A DNA stretch of 6,331 nt from Acidaminococcaceae bacterium (GTDB lineage Bacteria; Bacillota; Negativicutes; Acidaminococcales; Acidaminococcaceae): positions 1 through 6,331 of the forward strand of contig JAQUUF010000073.1 in assembly GCA_028693975.1 (NCBI GenBank), read 5' to 3'. This document shows, one piece after another, positions 1-6,331 of the stretch. A program made the translations under genes and the position numbers. How positions within the stretch are numbered: the stretch's first letter is position 1; each line of letters begins with the position of its first letter. The notes below the pieces were generated by a model, which saw only the letters and a list, made by a program, of their open reading frames with translations, had not been told where the DNA came from and did not search any database.

Positions 1-770
1 GTGATGATATTACACAAGGTTTGCCTCGTGTTGAAGAATTGTGTGAAGCTCGTAAGCCTAAGCATCCAGGCATTTTGGTCGAACAAAAAGGTATTGGTTG
101 CTTAACTGAAAAAGATGGTGTTCGTGTTATCACTATTACAACAGGTAAAGGCTCATTAGAGGAATATCCTATTCCCTATACTGCCAAAATTCATGTGGTT
201 GAAGGTGATGAGGTTGAAGTAGGTGAGCGCTTGACAGAAGGCTCATTGAACCCGCATGATATTTTGCGTATCAGTGGTGTCAAAGCTACCCAAAGATATC
301 TGGTACAAGAAGTTCTGGGCGTTTACAAGTCTCAGGGCGTAGGTATCAATGGTAAGCATATTGAAGTAATGGTGCGCCAAATGTTGCGTAAGTATCGTAT
401 TGATGAAGCTGGTGACACTAATATGTTACCGGGTGAGTTGATTGATATTTCCGATATGGAAGCCAGAAATGCTGAAGCACTTGCCGATGGCAAGACGCCA
501 GCTAAGGGACATCCTGTTCTTTTGGGTATCACCAAAGCTTCTTTGGCTACTGATTCATTCTTATCGGCAGCTTCCTTCCAAGAAACAACGAGAAACTTGA
601 CTGATGCAGCAATTAAGGGCAAAGTTGATCCTTTGTTGGGCTTGAAGGAAAATGTTATTATCGGTAAGCTGATTCCTGCAGGTACGGGTATGAGTCGGTA
701 TAGGAATATTAAATTGAAGTTTAATACTCCTCAACCAGTTACCAATGATAGCACTGAAGAAACTAAATAA
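1..770 (+). CDS. rpoC: DNA-directed RNA polymerase subunit beta', C-terminal part (5' end outside window)
   Basis: Catalytic beta' subunit of RNA polymerase; the window holds the last 255 complete codons and the TAA stop at 768-770. The reading frame is open from the first base, so the gene starts upstream; the TTG at 21 is an internal Leu, not a start. Recognised from highly conserved C-terminal blocks: GDDITQGLPRVEEL followed by EARKPK at the left edge (the first Gly is inferred from a partial codon), HIEVMVRQML in the middle, then LLGITKASLATDSFLSAASF with QETTR, GLKENVIIGKLIPAGTGM, and a short variable acidic tail. In the motif usually read as LFEARKPK the Phe is Cys here. The gene ends three bases before a strong terminator, so it is the last gene of its transcript. 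In many Firmicutes rpsL/rpsG follow rpoC; here an unrelated envelope/exopolysaccharide cluster does. Confidence 0.98.
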   Translation, partial: DDITQGLPRVEELCEARKPKHPGILVEQKGIGCLTEKDGVRVITITTGKGSLEEYPIPYTAKIHVVEGDEVEVGERLTEGSLNPHDILRISGVKATQRYLVQEVLGVYKSQGVGINGKHIEVMVRQMLRKYRIDEAGDTNMLPGELIDISDMEARNAEALADGKTPAKGHPVLLGITKASLATDSFLSAASFQETTRNLTDAAIKGKVDPLLGLKENVIIGKLIPAGTGMSRYRNIKLKFNTPQPVTNDSTEETK

Positions 771-773
771 AAG

Positions 774-827
774 CTATATAAGCAAAACGCCCTCCGTGTT
801 TAAACGGAGGGCGTTTTGCTTATATAG
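774..827 (+). terminator. Rho-independent terminator after rpoC, 24-bp perfect stem, probably bidirectional
   Basis: The arms 774-797 and 804-827 are perfect reverse complements around a 6-base loop (GTTTAA). The GC-rich core CGCCCTCCGT pairs with ACGGAGGGCG and is followed by TTTTGCTT on the plus strand. Because the arms are flanked symmetrically by AAAA and TTTT, the minus strand shows the same stem plus T-tract, so it could stop transcription from either side. It begins three bases after the rpoC stop codon and separates the housekeeping transcript from the downstream cluster. The AT-rich outer part (CTATATAAGC/GCTTATATAG) makes the stem longer than a usual terminator. Confidence 0.93.
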
Positions 828-917
828 AAGATAAAAGTTACAAAATAGTAGAAGTTTTTTAAAAAAAGTATTATAATATTAGAACCTTAATATTTATTTA
901 GAAAAATATGAGAAAAA

Positions 918-947
918 TTATCATAAATTATTTTTTAATGTTAAAAT
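918..947 (+). promoter_or_regulatory. Candidate sigma-A promoter for the envelope/exopolysaccharide cluster
   Basis: TTATCA at 918-923 (four of six matches to the -35 consensus) is separated by 18 bases from TAAAAT at 942-947 (five of six to the -10). A TG at 939-940 gives an extended -10. Transcription would start near 953-955, leaving a leader of about 50 bases before the ATG at 1007. A second -10-like box, TATAAT at 872-877, has only a weak partner at 849-854. The whole 828-960 stretch is so AT-rich that chance matches are expected. Position after a terminator and before the first gene makes a promoter here likely, but the exact boxes are uncertain. Confidence 0.4.
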
Positions 948-991
948 ATAGATATATATTGGAAGTGTAATTAGCTGTGGTTGCTTTTTTC

Positions 992-997
992 AGGGAG
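992..997 (+). promoter_or_regulatory. Ribosome binding site deciding the start of the outer-membrane protein gene
   Basis: AGGGAG lies nine bases before the ATG at 1007. It falls inside the longer frame that could begin at GTG 977, and no comparable site precedes that GTG or the later in-frame ATG at 1049. It therefore favours 1007 as the start. Confidence 0.75.
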
Positions 998-1006
998 AAG
1001 ATTATT

Positions 1007-2566
1007 ATGGCTAAGTTTTGGCAGAATAAAGAAATTTACAAAATTAATATGAAACAGCGCGGTATAATAGCAACATTTGGCATAGTGTTGTTTATGTGTA
1101 TGCCTGGGCAAATAGGATGGGCGGCAGATAATACGCCAGAGTGGGTTTATCAAGATATTCTGGATTTGGCGGCGGCGGGTAAAGTTACTTTGCCCACAGG
1201 TATTGATAAGACAAATATTCATACATTGAATCGGCAGCAATTGTCACAGCTAACGGCGCAGGCGATTCAAAATACATCCGGCAGTCCGGTCGGAAGCTCA
1301 GCTCCTATTATGCAACCAGGTACTAATGGTGGAGCTATGACTCCAGAATTGGTACAGCAATGGTTGAAAATGAATACAGAACTGACGCAAATGGAAAATC
1401 GTATGCTGAAAATGCAACAGGATATGCGCTATCTAACAATGCGAATTATGGCGCAACAGTCAGGTGTGCAAATTCCTCAGCAACCTGTTCAACGAGGCTC
1501 GGCAGTAGCTAGTCCTACTATGCCTGTTCAAGAACGGGGGCAGGTCGCCGGTCAAGGCATGTACCCTGTTGCACAAGCTCCTGTGGATGAGCGAACGGCT
1601 AGTTTGCAAGCAGAATTTACCCCAGAACTAAAGAATATGGGTATGGGGTCTGACGCACTTGCTAAGGAGACTGTTATGTCTGCTACAGCCGATGAAGATA
1701 AGAGAGCGGAGGAGCAGGACATTAAGTTTAACGGTGAAGTTCGTTATAGTTATAGGAAGAATAGTGGGGCCGAGCGCTTCCAAGGTCGTGATAGTCAATT
1801 GCGTGTGCGTCTTTTTGCTCGCAAACGTATTAATGATGATTGGGCCGCTTATGGAATGTTAGAAGGCAAAAAATACTTTTTGTCTGATTATGGTGACGAT
1901 GATTGGGCATCTGGTTCTAGACTATATGTGGATGGCATAACTGGTATTACTAAGCTTACGGCAGGCAAGTTCGGCTATATGATGGCTGATGGCAATATTT
2001 ATGATTCTGATTTTAAGGGTGTTCGCGCCTCTATAGACACGTATCCTTGGCAATATACTTTTGCAGCTGGACGTATAAATTCCAGCGCAGATGCGATTTT
2101 AGGTACAGCTCGGTATACAGGCAACAATTATGATGCAGGAGTAGGGCTTTACAGGTTTGGCGATGATGATTGGGGCCGAGAGAAAAACTCCATTTTTACG
2201 GTTGATGGTAATTATTATTTTGGCGATTTTCGGTTAGGCGGTACCTTCCTAGCAGCTGACAAGTCTTATAAATATCTAGGAAGTACGGGCTTCGTTGGAG
2301 TGTTATCTTATAGGAAGCTCAAGAGCTGGAGGCCTGGTAGTTATACTCTATATGCTAGGTATTACGACCAACCTTATACAACTTATAGAACACATACGAT
2401 GAACGGACTTGCTGATAGTATGAAAGGATTTAGGGGTTATGGCGTAGGACTGGCCTATGCCTTGTTTCCAGAAGTGGTATTGACGGCTGAATATTATCAT
2501 TTGCAGGATAAGTTTGATGACCAGTGGGGGAATACTTTGTGGTCTAATGTAATTTATAATTTCTAA
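1007..2566 (+). CDS. OmpM-like outer-membrane beta-barrel protein with degenerate SLH-like module and coiled-coil stalk (putative porin)
   Basis: A 519-residue exported protein, start set at ATG 1007 by the AGGGAG site. Signal peptide: basic n-region, hydrophobic core GIIATFGIVLFM at about 19-30, likely cleavage after GWA at residue 39. Residues 43-89 resemble a diverged S-layer homology (SLH) module: PEWVYQDILDLAAAGKV, then LNRQQLSQLTAQAI in place of the usual TRxE segment. Residues 113-150 form a Met/Gln-rich heptad-like helix, probably a coiled-coil stalk, followed by a Pro/Gln-rich flexible linker to about 200. From about 238 to the end there are alternating aromatic/polar strands with Asp/Gly turns, ending in VIYNF; a terminal Phe is typical of barrels inserted by BamA. 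In Negativicutes, OmpM proteins use SLH domains to tether the outer membrane to peptidoglycan and the barrel as a porin; that role is inferred. The next gene starts 34 bases later, so it may serve the polysaccharide system. Substrate unknown. Confidence 0.82.
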   Translation: MAKFWQNKEIYKINMKQRGIIATFGIVLFMCMPGQIGWAADNTPEWVYQDILDLAAAGKVTLPTGIDKTNIHTLNRQQLSQLTAQAIQNTSGSPVGSSAPIMQPGTNGGAMTPELVQQWLKMNTELTQMENRMLKMQQDMRYLTMRIMAQQSGVQIPQQPVQRGSAVASPTMPVQERGQVAGQGMYPVAQAPVDERTASLQAEFTPELKNMGMGSDALAKETVMSATADEDKRAEEQDIKFNGEVRYSYRKNSGAERFQGRDSQLRVRLFARKRINDDWAAYGMLEGKKYFLSDYGDDDWASGSRLYVDGITGITKLTAGKFGYMMADGNIYDSDFKGVRASIDTYPWQYTFAAGRINSSADAILGTARYTGNNYDAGVGLYRFGDDDWGREKNSIFTVDGNYYFGDFRLGGTFLAADKSYKYLGSTGFVGVLSYRKLKSWRPGSYTLYARYYDQPYTTYRTHTMNGLADSMKGFRGYGVGLAYALFPEVVLTAEYYHLQDKFDDQWGNTLWSNVIYNF

Positions 2567-2588
2567 GAGGTACCTGTGTTGATAGAAT

Positions 2589-2594
2589 AGGATG
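2589..2594 (+). promoter_or_regulatory. Ribosome binding site deciding the start of the deacetylase gene
   Basis: AGGATG lies six bases before ATG 2601. The earlier in-frame ATG at 2592 overlaps this site and has no site of its own at proper distance; the ATG at 2607 is 12 bases away. This selects 2601, adding or removing only a few residues before the membrane anchor. Confidence 0.6.
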
Positions 2595-2600
2595 ATTTTT

Positions 2601-5201
2601 ATGTCTATGAAGAAGATTATAATTTTTATAGCGCTTTGTGTAGCGGCGGTTGTGGGATATTTATGGCATACGGATTTCTTTGCGGCCAAAACAGGCGGTA
2701 ATTATAATGTGCTGCGAGATTTGTCAGTGGCTTATAATGCTGATCCTGAAATTAAGGCCGCAAGAGAACTATTGGCCAATGGAGTTGACCCAGCGTTGAT
2801 TATCAAGCAAGGGCCAGCCGATAAAAAAGAGATTGCCCTGACGTTTGATGGATTAGCAGACAGTGCTACTATCGATGGTATTCTAGATGCACTAGCCAAA
2901 CATAATGCCAAAGCAACTTTCTTTGTAGAAGGCGTAAATGCAGCTGCTGACCCCAAAGTAGTGACCGCTATCGTTAAGGCGGGGCAAAAAGTAGAGAACT
3001 ATTCTTATGTGGGCCTAGCCCAAATGGAAAAACTGCCAGAGGAGAAAACTATTGAAGAAATTTGCAAGACGCAAAAAGTGTTGCAAATAACTACTGATTT
3101 TAAACCAAAATTGTTTAAGGGTTGTGATACTGCATATAGTGAAGCCCTTTTACGTAGGGTTAAGGCATGTGGTCTAAATCATGTGGTACAGACATCGATT
3201 TTTGTTAAAGCAAATCAAAGTGAAAATATAGCAGGTGCGACGGCATTGGTTCAAAAACTGCAGCCAGGGCAGATTGTGTCTTGGCATTTGACTATACCGG
3301 CGGATATCAAAAAGGAGCGAGGCAAGACTGACCAAAGACCTGCTATAGACAAGCAACCAGGTTTGGAGAAAATACCTGAGTTGGGGTTAGGGCAAAATAA
3401 GGTAGCGATAGCAGTTGATAGTTTTCTTACTGCGTTAAAACAAGCTAGTTACACTACGGTTTATGTAGAAGATTTTGCGCCAAAAGCACCAAAAAACATT
3501 ACGGTTGCATTAACTGAGGTGGGTAATTGGTTAGGTAGAATTGGCGATAGCGTGAAAAGTTTATTTGATATGCCTGTAGCTTATGCAGCTGACTCTAATG
3601 TAGCACAAGATAATTCTTCTATATCTGAAATAAAAATGATTTATACTACAGAACAAGTAGTACCATTTACCTTTACAGGGTTAAGCAAAGAAGAATCGGT
3701 GCGGAATGTTCTGCGTGTCCTAAAAGAAAGTAATTCTACAGGAACTTTTTTTGTGACGGAGCAGGAGATTAAAAGACAAGGTGAGCTTATTAGTGAAATT
3801 ATAGCTGGTGGTAACGAACTGGGTATTGCAGTCCGTCCCAGAGCTTCTGAGGGGTTAGGTCAGATTGAGGATGCTTTGACAAGGACACACGAATTGCTAC
3901 TGAATAACTATGGGGTTAACACTACTTTGGTTAAACAGTTTTCTGGTCCGGTTAAAGAGGAAACTAAGCAGGCTATTGCAAATAAAGGCTATACTTTGAT
4001 TGGACAGATGATTAATGTAGTGCAAAGCCGCCATCAGAATGCTCAAACTGCCGATGAAGTTATGCGGGATATTTTTGGCTCAAAGGTGTATTCTGTAGGG
4101 CGTGGTTGGATTGTCCAAATTAGAATGGATTTTTATCAAAACCAGCAGTTGGCGGCGGCTATGTTCGCTGCTATTAAACGTAACAAAATCGATAATATTG
4201 CCTATGTTTCATATCAGGATAGTCCGGCAACTAATCGCTATAATGATTCTTCTTACCAAGTTGTCCCGGTGGGGAAGGCTCTAAGTAATGATAAGGCTTT
4301 GTGGAATTACCCTGTGCCAAGCAGGAATGTTTTGCCGCGCTTATTGCCGACTAGTGTTTCTAATGGTAAGGGAGAAAATAATTTTATTAATGAGTTGCGT
4401 CAACGGTATATTGGTTTTAAGTGGGTTAATGAAGATGACCGAATGCTAGGCTTCTCCCCAGTTGAAGCTGAAAAGATGGATAAGACGGGTCGGATTCATA
4501 CTCACGATAATGTCGTGTTTTTAACTTTTGATGATTGGGGAACTGATGCCGCAGTCAATAAGTTGCTATATGTTTTTCGGAAACATAATGTTAAAGGCAA
4601 TTTCTTTGTCCTAACGCATAATGTGCCCAATAATCCAAATTTACTGAGAGCCCTGGCCAAAGAAGGGCATGATATCTGTGCCCACAGTAATTTGCATAAG
4701 GCAATGGCAGTGCGCCTTGACGGTAAAGGTCCCCAGGTTCCTACTCAAACTCCAGAACAGATGGTGGCAGATGCTAATGAATGTTATAACCGCTTGCTTA
4801 GCGTCACAGGAGATGTATTCTATAATGGTAGACCAGTTTTAACCAAATATTATCGCCCACCGACATTGGCTATTAGTAAAGACGGTATTAGGGCTTTATT
4901 TGGTGCCGGCTACACGTACATTGTGGCTGGATTCGCTAGTACGGAAGACTATAATGCAGATAGCTTAGAAACAATGATAAATAGAATTAAGGATGCAATA
5001 TATATCAATGGTAAGGTACGCAAAGGTGCGGTTTTAGTTATGCATATGAGTGATACATCCCATTATACGGCTTTGGCTCTAGATGCTGTTTTGACAGCTA
5101 ATGAAAGAAGAGCGGAGGGCGATCCTGCTAAATTTAGAGTTGGAAAATTATCTGACTATTTGCTCGATGGTTACAATCAGTCCGCACCATTTAGATTTTA
5201 G
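2601..5201 (+). CDS. Membrane-anchored polysaccharide deacetylase with three NodB-like domains, only the third intact
   Basis: An 866-residue protein, probably anchored by one N-terminal hydrophobic helix (about 4-22, preceded by MSMKK), the rest outside the cytoplasm. Three NodB-like (carbohydrate esterase 4) domains follow. Domain 1 (about 77-302): TFDG keeps Asp83 but Gly replaces the metal Asp; the His-x-x-x-His site reads YSYVG; a WH pair near 229 may keep the last His. Domain 2 (about 347-542): TFTG, no His pair, Arg where the last His belongs, so no catalytic residue remains. Domain 3 (about 638-852) looks active: TFDDWG (Asp644, Asp645), HSNLH (His695, His699), YRPP (752-754) and VLVMH (His815). 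CE4 enzymes remove N- or O-acetyl groups from sugars using a divalent metal; here the likely substrate is the chain made by the downstream glycosyltransferase, or peptidoglycan. It lies between an outer-membrane protein gene and a PilZ-GT2 gene on one strand. The dead copies may bind glycan or serve as scaffold. Confidence 0.88.
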   Translation: MSMKKIIIFIALCVAAVVGYLWHTDFFAAKTGGNYNVLRDLSVAYNADPEIKAARELLANGVDPALIIKQGPADKKEIALTFDGLADSATIDGILDALAKHNAKATFFVEGVNAAADPKVVTAIVKAGQKVENYSYVGLAQMEKLPEEKTIEEICKTQKVLQITTDFKPKLFKGCDTAYSEALLRRVKACGLNHVVQTSIFVKANQSENIAGATALVQKLQPGQIVSWHLTIPADIKKERGKTDQRPAIDKQPGLEKIPELGLGQNKVAIAVDSFLTALKQASYTTVYVEDFAPKAPKNITVALTEVGNWLGRIGDSVKSLFDMPVAYAADSNVAQDNSSISEIKMIYTTEQVVPFTFTGLSKEESVRNVLRVLKESNSTGTFFVTEQEIKRQGELISEIIAGGNELGIAVRPRASEGLGQIEDALTRTHELLLNNYGVNTTLVKQFSGPVKEETKQAIANKGYTLIGQMINVVQSRHQNAQTADEVMRDIFGSKVYSVGRGWIVQIRMDFYQNQQLAAAMFAAIKRNKIDNIAYVSYQDSPATNRYNDSSYQVVPVGKALSNDKALWNYPVPSRNVLPRLLPTSVSNGKGENNFINELRQRYIGFKWVNEDDRMLGFSPVEAEKMDKTGRIHTHDNVVFLTFDDWGTDAAVNKLLYVFRKHNVKGNFFVLTHNVPNNPNLLRALAKEGHDICAHSNLHKAMAVRLDGKGPQVPTQTPEQMVADANECYNRLLSVTGDVFYNGRPVLTKYYRPPTLAISKDGIRALFGAGYTYIVAGFASTEDYNADSLETMINRIKDAIYINGKVRKGAVLVMHMSDTSHYTALALDAVLTANERRAEGDPAKFRVGKLSDYLLDGYNQSAPFRF

Positions 5202-5224
5202 GTGACGGGAAGTTTTTTCGGGGT

Positions 5225-5231
5225 AGGTAAG
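5225..5231 (+). promoter_or_regulatory. Probable ribosome binding site for the PilZ-GT2 gene
   Basis: AGGTAAG lies three to six bases before ATG 5235, depending on which part pairs with 16S rRNA. The alternative in-frame start, GTG 5202, touches the stop codon of the previous gene and has no Shine-Dalgarno-like sequence upstream, so 5235 is preferred. GTG 5202 by translational coupling cannot be ruled out. Confidence 0.45.
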
Positions 5232-5234
5232 AGA

Positions 5235-6308
5235 ATGGTTAAACAAAATGATGCTTCAAATGCCAAAGAAATACAAGATGTACTGCTTACCCAGAGTCAT
5301 GACAGACGGCTCTTGGATAGGGTACCTTTGCCCGATGCCGGACGTAAAAATACGGATAGACGCAAAACAGCAACTGCAAGTAAAGGCGATGGCTTTGCTG
5401 CCTATGAGACGGAAATGTATCTGGGGTTGCGTTATGCTGTAGACTATCCGGTCTTAATTACTTGTAAAGGTGTAGGCGGGATTCGTGCAATGCAGGCGAA
5501 GGCAGTCAATATATCAAGTAGCGGCATTTTGCTGAAGCTTTTTGAAGAAGATGCGGCGGCTTTGACTCGTACTGACAAGGTTAATCTTAAGTTTGAGATT
5601 TTGCCAGGGACAATGCCTGAAGGCTATGAGATGAAAGTTAATATTGCAGCCCATTTGGTCCGTACATTTACTTCTGATAAAGGTGATGTGCAATGTGGGT
5701 TGCAGTTCGAAGAGACTTTGGCAGAATACAGCAATAAACACAAGGGCCGCTATATGTTGAGCTTGGCCGCATTTTGGCTTTTTATGGTATCCTTAGTTGT
5801 TATTCTGATGCGCTCTGAGAGTGTGTTATATTTTAAGTTTAATAAAACTTTATACTTGTATAGTATTATTACAGCTATTTTCTTGCTGAGTCGTTATTTG
5901 TTTGCGATGTTCTATAAGCCAGTTCCGGTTGATAGAAACTTCACACCAAGCGTTTCTATTATTATTCCTTGCTTTAATGAAGTCAAATGGATTCAACGAA
6001 CGATTTTAGGATGCCTAAATCAGGATTATCCTGTTGACAAGTTGGAAGTAATCGTGGTAGATGACTGCTCTACTGATGGTTCCCGTGAGAAAATAAAAGA
6101 AATAGTTGAGAAATTACACTCTAATGATAAATATCAAGTCGAAGATCGTTTGCGTTACTTCTTGCAGCCGGTTAATAAAGGCAAGAGGGAAGTCATGGCG
6201 GTTGGAGCCAAAGTGGCTAAGAACGATTTGCTGGTTTTCGTGGATTCAGATAGTTTTCTAGAGCCCTTTGCTATCATCAATTTGGTACAACCATTTAAAG
6301 ATAGCTAG
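5235..6308 (+). CDS. PilZ-domain family 2 glycosyltransferase (exopolysaccharide synthase), frame stopped by TAG inside the GT2 domain
   Basis: A probable c-di-GMP-regulated, inner-membrane processive glycosyltransferase, 357 codons to the TAG. Order: Arg-rich N-terminus (DRRLLDR at 23-29, DRRK at 41-44); PilZ domain about 60-165 with NISSSG (92-97) matching the (D/N)xSxxG motif, while the RxxxR motif appears as YLGLR (62-66), its first Arg lost; two membrane helices (about 173-192 and 205-227); GT2 domain from about 238 with SIIIPCFNE, VVDDCSTDGS (Asp276-277, nucleotide-sugar binding), NKGKR (314-318) and VDSDS (Asp337, Asp339, metal binding). BcsA, HasA, PgaC and Alg8-like synthases continue with an acceptor-site Asp, a QxxRW motif and more membrane helices; all are missing here. 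The stop falls after PFKDS, and the same frame resumes with MGGVSGR, as expected after the DSD block in this family. The gene therefore looks interrupted by a nonsense change or a sequence error. It starts 33 bases after the deacetylase stop. Confidence 0.85.
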   Translation: MVKQNDASNAKEIQDVLLTQSHDRRLLDRVPLPDAGRKNTDRRKTATASKGDGFAAYETEMYLGLRYAVDYPVLITCKGVGGIRAMQAKAVNISSSGILLKLFEEDAAALTRTDKVNLKFEILPGTMPEGYEMKVNIAAHLVRTFTSDKGDVQCGLQFEETLAEYSNKHKGRYMLSLAAFWLFMVSLVVILMRSESVLYFKFNKTLYLYSIITAIFLLSRYLFAMFYKPVPVDRNFTPSVSIIIPCFNEVKWIQRTILGCLNQDYPVDKLEVIVVDDCSTDGSREKIKEIVEKLHSNDKYQVEDRLRYFLQPVNKGKREVMAVGAKVAKNDLLVFVDSDSFLEPFAIINLVQPFKDS

Positions 6309-6331
6309 ATGGGAGGTGTTTCGGGTCGTCC
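6306..6331 (+). other. In-frame TAG and continuation of the glycosyltransferase reading frame to the window edge
   Basis: TAG at 6306-6308 is followed in the same frame by codons for MGGVSGR and a partial Pro codon. This is a plausible continuation of the GT2 domain, not the start of an unrelated protein. An ATG directly abuts the stop (TAGATG), so restart could make a separate C-terminal piece. GGGAGGTG at 6311-6318 also resembles a ribosome binding site for a start beyond the window. The window ends too soon to decide. Confidence 0.6.

Noticed and set aside
332..622. Open frame on the minus strand inside rpoC
   Set aside because: It lies opposite the most conserved part of rpoC, has no recognisable domain and is explained as a shadow frame.
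973..990. AGC-loop-GCT followed by six T as a small terminator or attenuator
   Set aside because: Only three base pairs; far too weak to act as a terminator hairpin.
977..1006. GTG 977 as the start of the outer-membrane protein
   Set aside because: It would place the AGGGAG ribosome binding site inside the coding region and lengthen the signal peptide n-region without benefit.
828..1006. c-di-GMP or other riboswitch ahead of the cluster
   Set aside because: The leader is short and AT-rich, with no stable paired core or recognisable aptamer motif.
971..1240. Minus-strand open frame overlapping the promoter region and signal peptide of the barrel gene
   Set aside because: Its composition has no protein-family signal, and the plus-strand frame has a clear ribosome binding site and signal peptide.
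4102..4284. Small plus-strand frame inside the deacetylase gene
   Set aside because: It overlaps NodB domain 2 in another frame, with no ribosome binding site and no domain signal.
6306..6308. TAG read as pyrrolysine
   Set aside because: Pyrrolysine is known mainly from methylamine methyltransferases; nothing here (no pyl genes, no such enzyme) supports it, and a point mutation or sequence error is simpler.

Overview
The window looks like chromosomal DNA from a diderm Firmicute of the class Negativicutes (Sporomusa/Pelosinus-like). It carries the 3' end of a bacterial rpoC. The next gene encodes a protein with a signal peptide, an SLH-like module, a coiled-coil stalk and a C-terminal beta-barrel ending in Phe, which is the OmpM-type outer-membrane plan of that class. 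The DNA is AT-rich throughout, with no composition break that would suggest recent transfer. The class assignment is inference from gene content, not from a database match.

Layout: positions 1-770 are the C-terminal 255 codons of rpoC (beta' subunit of RNA polymerase). A perfect 24-bp inverted repeat at 774-827 follows at once and acts as a strong, probably bidirectional, terminator. An AT-rich stretch (828-1006) carries a candidate promoter and a good ribosome binding site. Three same-strand genes then follow with very little space between them: the OmpM-like outer-membrane protein (1007-2566), an 866-residue membrane-anchored protein with three NodB-like polysaccharide deacetylase domains of which only the last keeps its catalytic residues (2601-5201), and a PilZ-GT2 membrane glycosyltransferase (5235-6308). 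The glycosyltransferase frame is cut by an in-frame TAG, after which the same frame continues with glycosyltransferase-like sequence to the end of the window.

Taken together, the three genes look like the start of an exopolysaccharide operon. The PilZ-GT2 protein would polymerise a sugar chain under c-di-GMP control. The deacetylase would modify the chain in the periplasm, and the barrel protein could be the outer-membrane exit or a local porin. The logic parallels Pga/Alg systems of Proteobacteria, but the parts differ: an OmpM-type barrel rather than PgaA/AlgE, a triple-NodB protein rather than PgaB, and PilZ placed ahead of the GT2 domain. The three main points for follow-up are the amber stop in the glycosyltransferase, the two dead NodB copies and the possible OmpM-derived exporter.
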